This document shows, one piece after another, positions 57,006 through 64,000 of a DNA stretch of 64,000 nt. Source of the stretch: Dyella halodurans (GTDB taxonomy: Bacteria > Pseudomonadota > Gammaproteobacteria > Xanthomonadales > Rhodanobacteraceae). The position numbers were made by a program, and so were the translations under genes. The first letter of the stretch is position 1. The number at the start of each line of letters is the position of its first letter. The stretch lies in assembly GCF_026283925.1 (NCBI RefSeq), contig NZ_JAPDPF010000001.1, positions 62,001 to 126,000 of the forward strand, written 5' to 3'. Under the pieces are notes generated by a model, which saw only the letters and a program-made list of their open reading frames with translations, had not been told where the DNA came from and searched no databases.

Positions 57006-57739
57006 GGGGAACCATCCGCCTCGTTGCCTGGTGTCTGGCCATCGCGCTCGTGGCGCTGCCGATCGTCGGCGTGCTGCGCGGATGGTTTGCGGCCAATCGT
57101 TGGCCGGTGACTCAGTTGACGGTGCAGGCCGAGTTCAAGCACGTGACGCAGGATGAACTGCGCCAGGCCGTGATGCCGCGGCTGGGCAAGGGGTTCTTCG
57201 CCCTCGACCTCGATGGCGTGCAGAAGGCGGTGGCTGGGTTGCCGTGGGTGGAGTCGGTGGAAGCGCGCAAGCGCTGGCCTGACACCTTGATCCTGCGCAT
57301 CTACGAGCGCCAGCCGTTCGCGCGCTGGAACGAGAAGCAGCTGATAAGCCGCCAGGGCCTGGTGTTCGATGTGCCCGACGTGGCCGCCAACACCGACCTG
57401 CCGGACCTGCGCGGCCCCGATGCGCGCCTGGCCGAAGTGGTGAGCTTCTATGCGGAAACGCAGAAGGCGTTCACCAATACGCATTTGAAAATCACCGGCG
57501 TCGCGCTTACCGAGCGTGGCAGCTGGAGTCTCACCACGAGTAACGGCGCGCAGATCGTCCTGGGCGATCGCGACCAGGCCGGTCGCCGCCTGCGCCGTTT
57601 CCTCGATGTCTATCCGCAGCTGATGGCTGGCCACACCGAGGGTTTTGCCTATGCCGATCTTCGTTACACCAATGGATTTGCTGTTCGATGGCCGCCGCAG
57701 GCGAATGCCGTGAACGCTGGAGGCACGCCCCGCACATGA
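57002..57739 (+). CDS. ftsQ: Cell division protein FtsQ
   Basis: 245 residues from GTG 57002, which overlaps the ddlB stop. An upstream ATG at 56963 would overlap ddlB by 43 bases and is less likely. One membrane helix ([18 protein letters not shown]), a POTRA domain ([24 protein letters not shown]) and an FtsQ beta domain ([25 protein letters not shown]). It bridges early and late division proteins with FtsB/FtsL. Confidence 0.92.
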   Translation: MRGTIRLVAWCLAIALVALPIVGVLRGWFAANRWPVTQLTVQAEFKHVTQDELRQAVMPRLGKGFFALDLDGVQKAVAGLPWVESVEARKRWPDTLILRIYERQPFARWNEKQLISRQGLVFDVPDVAANTDLPDLRGPDARLAEVVSFYAETQKAFTNTHLKITGVALTERGSWSLTTSNGAQIVLGDRDQAGRRLRRFLDVYPQLMAGHTEGFAYADLRYTNGFAVRWPPQANAVNAGGTPRT

Positions 57740-58968
57740 AGACCAAGAACGATAAACAGCTGGTGGTCGGCCTCGATATCGGCACCTCCAAGGTGGTTGC
57801 CATCGTCGGCGAGTACGAGCCGGGCGAACCGATCGAAGTGATCGGCATCGGCACGCACGTCTCGCGCGGCATGAAGCGCGGTTCGGTGGTCGACATCGAA
57901 TCCACCGTGCATTCGATCCAGCGCGCGGTCGAAGAGGCCGAGCTGATGGCCGGTTGCGATATCCGCTCGGTGTTCGCCTCGATTTCCGGCAGCCACCTGG
58001 AGACCAAGAACTCGCATGGCACCGCGGCCATCCGTGACCGCGAAGTGACGCCGGGCGATCTGGACCAGGTGCTGGAAGCCGCCAGCGCCGTGGCGATTCC
58101 GGCCGACCGCAAGGTGCTTTACAAGGAATCGCAGGAGTACCGCATCGACGGCCAGGACGGCATCCGCTCGCCGGTCGGCATGAGTGGCGTGCGCCTCGAG
58201 GCCAGCGTGCACCTGGTTACCGGCGCCGCCGCCGCGGTGCAGAACATCAGCAAGTGCATCCAGCGTTGCGGTCTGACCGTGGACGAGCTGGTGCCTTCGG
58301 CCGTGGCCAGCTCGAAGTCGGTGCTGACCGATGACGAGCGCGAGCTGGGCGTCTGCCTGGTCGATATCGGCGCCGGCACCACCGACATCGCGATCTATAC
58401 GCAGGGCGCGATTCGCTACACCAAGTCGCTGCCGGTGGGCGGCGACCAGGTCACCAACGACATCGCCTACGGCGTGCACACGCCGACCGCGCATGCCGAG
58501 GAAATCAAGATCAAGTACGCCTGCGCGCTGGCCCAGCTGGCGCACGCGGAAGAAACCATCCAGGTGCCCAGCGTGGGCGATCGGCCGCCGCGTCGACTGG
58601 CGCGCCAGTCGCTGGCGCAATCGGTGCAGGCGCGCTACGAGGAAATCTTCGAGATGGTGCAGGACGAGCTGCGCCGCTCCGGCTACGACAGCCTGGTGGC
58701 AGCCGGCGTGGTGCTGACCGGCGGCGCCTCCCGCATGGAGGGCGCGCTGGAGCTGGCCGAGGAGATCTTCCACAAGATGGTGCGCGTCGGCGTGCCGCAG
58801 CACGTCAGTGGCCTGGGCGAGGTGATCGCCAATCCGCTGCATTCGACCGGCGTCGGCCTGCTGCTGCATGGCGCGCGCTCCGGCGGCATGCGCGTGAGTG
58901 GCCCGGCCGGCGGCAGCGTGGGTGGCTTGGTGGACAAGTTGCGCGGCTGGATTACCAAGAATTTCTGA
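57736..58968 (+). CDS. ftsA: Cell division protein FtsA
   Basis: 410 residues. Actin-like ATPase anchoring FtsZ to the membrane. N-terminal VVGLDIGTSKVVAIVGEYE (phosphate 1), VDIGAGTTDIAIYTQG (phosphate 2), VLTGGASRMEGALELAEEIF (adenosine), and a C-terminal amphipathic membrane-targeting helix (VDKLRGWITKNF). ATG 57736 is in an ATGA overlap with ftsQ. Confidence 0.97.
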   Translation: MKTKNDKQLVVGLDIGTSKVVAIVGEYEPGEPIEVIGIGTHVSRGMKRGSVVDIESTVHSIQRAVEEAELMAGCDIRSVFASISGSHLETKNSHGTAAIRDREVTPGDLDQVLEAASAVAIPADRKVLYKESQEYRIDGQDGIRSPVGMSGVRLEASVHLVTGAAAAVQNISKCIQRCGLTVDELVPSAVASSKSVLTDDERELGVCLVDIGAGTTDIAIYTQGAIRYTKSLPVGGDQVTNDIAYGVHTPTAHAEEIKIKYACALAQLAHAEETIQVPSVGDRPPRRLARQSLAQSVQARYEEIFEMVQDELRRSGYDSLVAAGVVLTGGASRMEGALELAEEIFHKMVRVGVPQHVSGLGEVIANPLHSTGVGLLLHGARSGGMRVSGPAGGSVGGLVDKLRGWITKNF

Positions 58969-59086
58969 TTTCGGCGGGGCATGAGGCCCAGCCATGGACG
59001 AATGGATGTTCGTCCGCCACCTCGGGGCGACAGGAAGGTCGACGCCCGCGGTTACAACGACAACGAAGCTCTATGGAGGACGGGAA

Positions 59087-60268
59087 ATGTTTGAACTGAT
59101 CGAAAAACTCGCACCAAATGCAGTGATCAAGGTCATCGGCGTGGGCGGCGGCGGCGGTAATGCCGTGGCTCACATGCTCAATGCAAACATTGACGGCGTC
59201 GAATTCGTCGTCGCCAACACCGACTCGCAGGCGATGAAGAGCTGTGGCTCTCGTACGCACCTGCAGCTCGGCGCCAATGTAACCAAGGGTCTGGGTGCTG
59301 GCGCCAACCCGGAAGTGGGCCGTCAGGCCGCGTTGGAAGATCGCGAACGCATCGAGGAAATGCTCGAGGGTGCCGACATGGTGTTCATCACCGCCGGCAT
59401 GGGCGGCGGCACCGGTACTGGCGCAGCCCCCGTGGTGGCCCAGTTGGCCAAGGAAAAGGGCATCCTCACCGTGGCGGTGGTGACCAAGCCGTTCCCGTTC
59501 GAGGGCCGTCGCCGCATGCAGGTGGCGATGAAGGGCATCGAGGACCTGTCTCAGCACGTCGATTCGCTGATCACCGTGCCGAACGAGAAGCTGTTGTCCG
59601 TGCTCGGCCGCGAAGTCACCCTGCTGAATGCGTTCAAGGCCGCCAACGACGTGCTGCAGGGCGCCGTGCAGGGCATCGCGGACCTGATCACCGCGCCGGG
59701 CCTGATCAACGTCGACTTTGCCGACGTGCGCACCGTGATGTCCGAAATGGGCATGGCGATGATGGGCTCGGGCACGGCCCGTGGCGATGATCGCGCCCAG
59801 GCGGCAGCCGAAGCGGCCATCAACAACCCGTTGCTGGAAGACGTCAACCTGAACGGCGCATGCGGCATCCTGGTCAACGTGACGGCCGGTCCGAACCTGA
59901 CCATGCGCGAATTCGACGAAATCGGCCGCATCATCCACGATTTCGCCAGCGAAGACGCCACCGTGGTCATGGGCACCTCGCTTGATCCCGAAATGCAGGA
60001 CGATGTCCGCGTCACCGTGGTGGCCACTGGCCTCAACCGTGCCGCTGCCCGCCAGCCGATGCGTCCGGTGGCCACCCAGCAGGTCGAGATGCGCCAACGT
60101 CCGCGTCCGGTGGTGCTGCGTACCGGTACCGGCAACGAAGTGGTGGATTACGCCCAGCCGGAGTCGGTCACCAGCAGCCGCGTCGATACCTCGGCGTCCG
60201 CCAAGAGCGCCGATCCGAGTTTCGACTACCTCGATATCCCGGCCTTTCTCCGCCGCCAGGCGGACTGA
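59087..60268 (+). CDS. ftsZ: Cell division GTPase FtsZ
   Basis: 393 residues. Tubulin homologue. GTP site [10 protein letters not shown], tubulin signature GGGTGTG (residues 106-112), T7 loop [11 protein letters not shown], a variable linker (about 320-378) and the conserved C-terminal peptide [12 protein letters not shown] that binds FtsA and ZipA-type partners. ATG 59087 has GGAGGA at 59075-59080. The 118-base gap after ftsA, unusual in this cluster, may hold an extra ftsZ promoter. Confidence 0.98.
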   Translation: MFELIEKLAPNAVIKVIGVGGGGGNAVAHMLNANIDGVEFVVANTDSQAMKSCGSRTHLQLGANVTKGLGAGANPEVGRQAALEDRERIEEMLEGADMVFITAGMGGGTGTGAAPVVAQLAKEKGILTVAVVTKPFPFEGRRRMQVAMKGIEDLSQHVDSLITVPNEKLLSVLGREVTLLNAFKAANDVLQGAVQGIADLITAPGLINVDFADVRTVMSEMGMAMMGSGTARGDDRAQAAAEAAINNPLLEDVNLNGACGILVNVTAGPNLTMREFDEIGRIIHDFASEDATVVMGTSLDPEMQDDVRVTVVATGLNRAAARQPMRPVATQQVEMRQRPRPVVLRTGTGNEVVDYAQPESVTSSRVDTSASAKSADPSFDYLDIPAFLRRQAD

Positions 60269-60730
60269 CAAGCTGACAGGGCAAATAATTTGAAGAAAAA
60301 TTGAACAAATCGCCGACTTCACTTGTCAGTAACGAATCGCGCGTCTTCCGTTTTGGCGGATCGGACCCGCGAGGGCCTTCCCCGTGGAATACGGGTGGCT
60401 TGGCTGACGCTGCTCGGTGATCGTTCTTGAGTACGTAGGGCTTCATAGACCGTGCCTCAGGGATGACGCATGACCGGCCTGGGTGATCCCGGGTAGGTCC
60501 AGCGTCCCGCAACCGGAATCCCGTCCCGGTCGCGGGGCGCTGCGTCTAGATTCAAGTCATTGAAGATGTTAGGAAATTCCCTGATTCTCCGGCTTTTGGG
60601 TAACTTTCGTTAATGAAAGGAACATGAAAGGGATGTCAGGGTTTGTGGCGTGGATTGGCTTTTCACAGGTTAAGACTGTGTTAGCATCGCTCCCCTAATT
60701 TGGCTGCTGCCCCTTACAGGTACCAAAAAA
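60269..60730. other. Intergenic region between ftsZ and lpxC
   Basis: 462 bases without a supported gene. It starts AT-rich just after ftsZ (60280-60310), has a GC-rich middle, and ends AT-richer. CTGACAAG (60265-60272) and CTTGTCAG (60322-60329) form a distant inverted repeat. A weak promoter candidate for lpxC is TTTTCA (60660-60665), 16 bases, TAGCAT (60682-60687). A small RNA cannot be excluded. Confidence 0.5.
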
Positions 60731-61645
60731 ATGATCAAGCAGCGTACGCTCAAGAACATCATTCGTGCCACTGGCGTCGGTCTGCATACCGGCGACAAGG
60801 TCTACATGACGCTACGCCCGGCTGCTCCGAACACGGGTATCGTGTTTCGTCGTACCGATCTGAATCCGCCGGTTGAACTGCCGGCGCGCCCCGACAAGGT
60901 GGGCGACACGCGCCTCTCCACCACCCTGGTGAACGGCGACGTGCGCGTTTCCACCGTGGAGCATCTGCTCTCGGCCATGGCCGGTCTGGGTATCGACAAC
61001 GCGTATGTCGATCTTTCCGCGCCCGAAGTGCCGATCATGGATGGCAGCGCGGGTCCGTTCGTGTTCCTGCTGCAGTCTGCCGGCATCGAAGAACAGAACG
61101 TGGCTAAGCGCTTCATCCGCATCAAGAAGCCGATCAAGGTACAGGAAGGCGACAAGTGGGCCAGCTTTGAGCCGTTCGAAGGCTTCAAGGTCGGTTTCTC
61201 GATCGAATTCAACCACCCGATCATCAGCAAGCGCACGTCCAAGGCAGAGATCGATTTCTCCACCACCTCCTTCGTGAAGGAAGTGAGCCGCGCGCGTACC
61301 TTCGGTTTCATGCGTGACATCGAAATGCTGCGCGAGCACAACCTCGCGCTGGGCGGTTCGATGGACAACGCGGTCGTGCTCGACGATTACCGCGTGCTCA
61401 ATGAAGACGGCCTCCGCTACGAGGACGAATTCGTCAAGCACAAGATCCTCGACGCCATTGGCGACCTGTACCTGCTCGGCCACAGCCTGATCGGCGCCTA
61501 CTACGCGCACAAGTCGGGCCACGAGCTCAACAACAAGCTGCTGCGTACGCTGATGGCCGACGCCACGGCATGGGAAGAAGTCAGCTTCGCTGACGATCCG
61601 GCCACCTCGCCGATCTCCTACGCGCACCCCGCCCAGGCGATTTAA
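60731..61645 (+). CDS. lpxC: UDP-3-O-acyl-GlcNAc deacetylase
   Basis: 304 residues. Zinc enzyme of the committed step of lipid A synthesis. N-terminal [23 protein letters not shown], zinc His in [29 protein letters not shown], and [17 protein letters not shown] with the second zinc His and Asp. The catalytic His is in SGHELNN. Its stop codon overlaps the left end of a 315 bp fold-back element. Confidence 0.97.
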   Translation: MIKQRTLKNIIRATGVGLHTGDKVYMTLRPAAPNTGIVFRRTDLNPPVELPARPDKVGDTRLSTTLVNGDVRVSTVEHLLSAMAGLGIDNAYVDLSAPEVPIMDGSAGPFVFLLQSAGIEEQNVAKRFIRIKKPIKVQEGDKWASFEPFEGFKVGFSIEFNHPIISKRTSKAEIDFSTTSFVKEVSRARTFGFMRDIEMLREHNLALGGSMDNAVVLDDYRVLNEDGLRYEDEFVKHKILDAIGDLYLLGHSLIGAYYAHKSGHELNNKLLRTLMADATAWEEVSFADDPATSPISYAHPAQAI

Positions 61646-61958
61646 GAGCCTGTTCACGCTCTCCACGTGGCCTGCGCCGGGAGCTGTTTGCGCGCAGACC
61701 AAGCAAGAGCGAAGGAGTGTACGTCCGTGCACGACTGGGTGATGAGGCCGGGCTGCGCACAAACAGACCTGGCCCGGAGGGTTGAGCGCGTGCGCCCGCC
61801 AGGAACCGGCACGCGGCTCGACCTGACCACCAGTCCTCGCTCCTCAGGGCCGGCGCCATCCATGGCGCCTCCCCGCGTGCAGGCGCTTCGTCACGCACCG
61901 ATCCCTGGCGAGCGCACGCGCTCAACGCGGGCTACGCGGAGAGCGTGAACAGGCTCTT
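61644..61958. mobile_element. 315 bp fold-back (MITE-like) element
   Basis: The ends are perfect 21-base inverted repeats (61644-61664 and 61938-61958, starting AAGAGCCTGTTCACGCTCTC), extending to 25 bases with one mismatch. Inside are a 23-base inverted pair (61781-61803 with 61904-61926, one mismatch), a third pair (about 61678-61697 with 61753-61777) and a GGCGCCAT/ATGGCGCC palindrome. There is no transposase gene, and the frame across it codes nothing recognisable. It separates lpxC from its terminator, as expected of an insertion. No target duplication is obvious. Confidence 0.75.
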
Positions 61959-61991
61959 TGCCGCCCGCTTTTCGCCCAAGCTGAACAAACT

Positions 61992-62027
61992 GAACGGCCG
62001 CGTCCTGAGGACGCGGCCGTTCGTTTT
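61992..62027 (+). terminator. Strong terminator after lpxC
   Basis: Fourteen-base inverted repeat (61992-62005 with 62009-62022, GAACGGCCGCGTCC/GGACGCGGCCGTTC), a three-base loop, then GTTTT. It is the end of the dcw-lpxC transcription unit and could also serve dciA on the other strand. Confidence 0.9.
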
Positions 62028-62191
62028 GTGATATACCCTTCGCCTTCCATATGCTGCTGTTCACGTTCTGATGACATTCCAGTCGGTCAGGTCCGTGGGG
62101 GCGTGTTATAAACCCTGTAGCGCCGGTTTCCGGATCGGCGTCAGGGAAGTACGGAAATGCTGTAGGGCGGAACCCGGCACACGCTGTGCGA

Positions 62192-62686
62192 TCAAGCGGT
62201 TCCGTCGGATCGGGAATCAGAAACTTCGGCGATGGACGCCAACTCGAGGAACAGATCCCGTAATTCCGGGTCTGTGGTTGAGGCCGCGGCGGCTCTCAGG
62301 TGAGAGGCGGCGGCGGGCGAAAGCGGTTTGGACCGATCCGGCACGATTTCTGTCGGTGGTTGGGGGGCCACTTTCACGGTGACTGCACTGGCGTACGTGC
62401 CGATGGCGCGTGCGGTCGAGAGGATTTGCGTCTGGAGCAGGCGCAGCCTCGCGGCCAGGGCCGGGGTAGGAGCCAGAAAAACGAGACGGCCGTCGTGCAG
62501 GTTGGCAAAACGAACCTGGTCGCGGAGTGGTGACGGTAACGTCTGGCGCAGTGCGCGATCCAACGCATCCAACTCACGGGCTTTGCGGGCCAGTGAGGCA
62601 ACGGGGCCAAACTCGATGACGGGTTTCAGGCCAGAGCCGGTGCGGCGGGATGGAGTTGGGACGTCGCGCTGCATGGATGCCGACAT
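62192..62686 (-). CDS. dciA: DUF721 protein, likely DciA helicase loader
   Basis: 164 residues if started at 62686; a longer start at 62710 would overlap the divergent M23 gene by six bases. The DUF721 core is ALDRALRQTLPSPLRDQVRFANLHDGRLVFLAPTPALAARLRLLQTQIL, a KH-like fold, with a disordered Pro/Ala-rich C-terminal half. DciA loads the replicative helicase DnaB in bacteria lacking DnaC. The location between lpxC, an M23 peptidase and secA is a known gammaproteobacterial arrangement. Confidence 0.82.
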   Translation of the reverse strand: MSASMQRDVPTPSRRTGSGLKPVIEFGPVASLARKARELDALDRALRQTLPSPLRDQVRFANLHDGRLVFLAPTPALAARLRLLQTQILSTARAIGTYASAVTVKVAPQPPTEIVPDRSKPLSPAAASHLRAAAASTTDPELRDLFLELASIAEVSDSRSDGTA

Positions 62687-62704
62687 CTTCAAAGTAGTAG
62701 AGAC

Positions 62705-63634
62705 ATGCAAATCATACTTGTGTCACGCACCAAAAAGGTGCCGAAAACCTGGAATCTTGCTGACAAGCGGCTGCGTTTTCGCCTGTTTGGGCTCGCCGCC
62801 GCAGCCGTGCTCGGTTGCGCTGGACTGGGTGGTGCCGTGGCCATGGCCGTCGCCAGTCCGCACGACCGGGCGCTGGCCGAGATTCGCCAGCTGCGCCAGC
62901 AGGTGCAGCAGCAGAATCTTCAGCTGACCGGCGTGCGCAAGGATGCCCAGCGAGATATCGACGCGCTGGCGGTAAAATTGGGCCAGTTGCAGGCCCAGTC
63001 CACCCGGCTCAACGCGCTCGGCGAGCGCCTGACCCAGGTCGGCAAGCTCGACGATGGCGAGTTCAACTTCGACGAGCAGCCCGCCGTGGGTGGTGTGGAA
63101 GACTCGGCGGACAGCGCATATGCCTTGCCGCCGACACTGAATGCCAGCATCGACCAACTGGCCGGCCAGTTCGACAGCCAGCAGGCGCAGCTATCAGCGC
63201 TGCAAAGCCTGCTGCTCGACGCCAAGATCGAATCCAATCTGAAGCCTACCGGCATGCCGGTTGAGGGCTATATCTCTTCCTATTTCGGTGGCCGCCCCGA
63301 TCCGTTCAGCGGACACGCGGCCTACCACACGGGTCTCGACATCTCCGCGCCCAAGGGGACCCCGGTGCATGCCGTAGCCGAGGGCATGGTGACCTTTGCG
63401 GGCGAGCGTACCGGCTATGGCGACGTGATCGAGATCGATCACGGCAACGGCTACATGACGCGCTATGCCCACAACAGCAAGCTGGACGTGAGTCCTGGCC
63501 AGCGTGTGCACGTGGGCGACGTGGTCTCCGAGGCCGGCTCCACCGGTCGTTCCACCGGCTCGCACGTGCATTTCGAGGTCTGGTACAAGGGCCGCGTGGT
63601 CAATCCGCTGGCCTTCGTGAAGAACCATCGCTGA
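62705..63634 (+). CDS. M23-family (LytM) peptidase
   Basis: 309 residues. Cytoplasmic basic start, one membrane helix (FGLAAAAVLGCAGLGGAVAMAVA), a periplasmic coiled coil (about 60-115, ALAEIRQLRQQVQQQ onward) and a C-terminal M23 domain. The zinc ligands are in YHTGLDISAP (HxxxD) and SHVHFEVWY (HxH), so it appears catalytically competent. It probably cleaves peptidoglycan cross-links or regulates division hydrolases. Upstream of secA; the gap between them is 244 bases. Confidence 0.92.
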   Translation: MQIILVSRTKKVPKTWNLADKRLRFRLFGLAAAAVLGCAGLGGAVAMAVASPHDRALAEIRQLRQQVQQQNLQLTGVRKDAQRDIDALAVKLGQLQAQSTRLNALGERLTQVGKLDDGEFNFDEQPAVGGVEDSADSAYALPPTLNASIDQLAGQFDSQQAQLSALQSLLLDAKIESNLKPTGMPVEGYISSYFGGRPDPFSGHAAYHTGLDISAPKGTPVHAVAEGMVTFAGERTGYGDVIEIDHGNGYMTRYAHNSKLDVSPGQRVHVGDVVSEAGSTGRSTGSHVHFEVWYKGRVVNPLAFVKNHR

Positions 63635-63878
63635 GTGATGATCCGGGTGGCCTGCGGCCGCCCTTGAAAGCCCCCTTGCGCGCCGCCACTCCTTGACGGG
63701 GACGATGAACGGGGGGGTTCGGCGCGGCCGATGGCCACGCCGGGCGGGTTGTTCCAAGGCTCCGGCAGCAGGCGGAGCTCAGCGTTTGGGATACCCAGCC
63801 GACCCTAGTATCATCATTCCTTTCGTCCTGCCCGGATTTGCCGGGCGGGCGGCTTATGAATCCTGATCCGGAAGATCG

Positions 63879-64000
63879 ATGTTCAATCGTGCCCTGACGA
63901 GCCTTTTCGGTAGCCGCAATGAACGCGTGCTGCGCCAGCTCTCCAAGAATGTAGCCCGCATCAATGCGTTGGAACCCGAGTTCGAGAAGCTGAGCGACGA
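63879..64000 (+). CDS. secA: Preprotein translocase ATPase SecA, N-terminal fragment
   Basis: The first 40 codons only; the gene runs off the right edge. The N-terminus [18 protein letters not shown] followed by [20 protein letters not shown] matches the start of SecA. SecA drives proteins through SecYEG. GGAAG precedes ATG 63879. The dcw-lpxC-(M23)-secA order supports the call. Confidence 0.9.
   Translation, partial: MFNRALTSLFGSRNERVLRQLSKNVARINALEPEFEKLSD

Noticed and set aside
60168-60512. Minus-strand 114-codon frame starting in the ftsZ-lpxC gap
   Set aside because: It continues antisense into the ftsZ 3' end and shows no protein features.
61667-61948. 93-codon frame inside the fold-back element
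   Set aside because: It lies within inverted-repeat DNA, starts without a ribosome site and has the Arg/Pro/Thr-rich look of a chance GC-rich frame.

Overview
The window is about 64 kb of GC-rich chromosomal DNA from a Gram-negative gammaproteobacterium. It most likely belongs to Xanthomonadales, family Rhodanobacteraceae (Dyella, Rhodanobacter, Luteibacter or Frateuria type). I infer this from gene content and the style of the conserved proteins (meso-DAP type MurE, LpxC, LpoA, CcoNOQP, the MraZ sequence), not from a database search. Most of it is core chromosome. I see no transposase, phage, tRNA or CRISPR array.

Layout. 1-5.2 kb: the end of a small hypothetical gene, a two-component system, then ilvE, a secreted hypothetical protein and metF on the minus strand. 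5.3-14.2 kb: a complete cbb3 oxidase operon, ccoNOQP, an unnamed two-helix membrane protein, ccoGHIS and a TauE/SafE-like protein, read from an Fnr/Anr-type box. 14.3-19.2 kb: an accessory island. It holds a 31-residue double-glycine peptide gene with its own terminator, a short membrane-fusion protein, a peptidase-C39 ABC transporter with an intact catalytic triad, and a lipid-A-acyltransferase-like protein lacking the usual acidic residue. This looks like an undescribed peptide export and maturation locus and is the most interesting part of the window. 19.2-44 kb: scattered housekeeping and accessory genes: ahcY behind an SAH riboswitch, ppc, a GST-like gene, uup, a DD-carboxypeptidase, metK, a predicted Tat-exported flavin oxidase, two alpha/beta hydrolases, a methyltransferase, dusB, a nucleoside symporter, a LysE-type exporter, a GlcD-like oxidase, and yraN-lpoA divergent from rsmI. 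REP-like inverted repeats lie between several of them. 44.2-44.6 kb: rnpB (RNase P RNA). 44.8-61.6 kb: the full division and cell wall cluster mraZ-rsmH-ftsL-ftsI-murE-murF-mraY-ftsW-murG-murC-ddlB-ftsQ-ftsA-ftsZ-lpxC. It is tightly packed, mostly with 4-base ATGA/GTGA overlaps, and is driven by a strong promoter followed by four MraZ-type decamers. 61.6-64 kb: a 315 bp fold-back element abutting the lpxC stop codon, a terminator, dciA, an M23 peptidase and the start of secA.

How the genes work together. The dcw genes make and polymerise peptidoglycan precursors and assemble the septum; lpoA, the DD-carboxypeptidase and the M23 peptidase belong to the same envelope theme. metF, ahcY and metK belong to the activated-methyl cycle: ahcY is under an SAH riboswitch and metF has a separate palindromic operator candidate. 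The cco operon encodes both the high-affinity oxidase and its copper and assembly factors for microaerobic growth. In the peptide island, the transporter's C39 domain would cut the peptide after Gly-Gly, leaving a 14-residue core with an N-terminal cysteine. The role of the acyltransferase-like partner is unknown; lipidation of that peptide is a testable guess.
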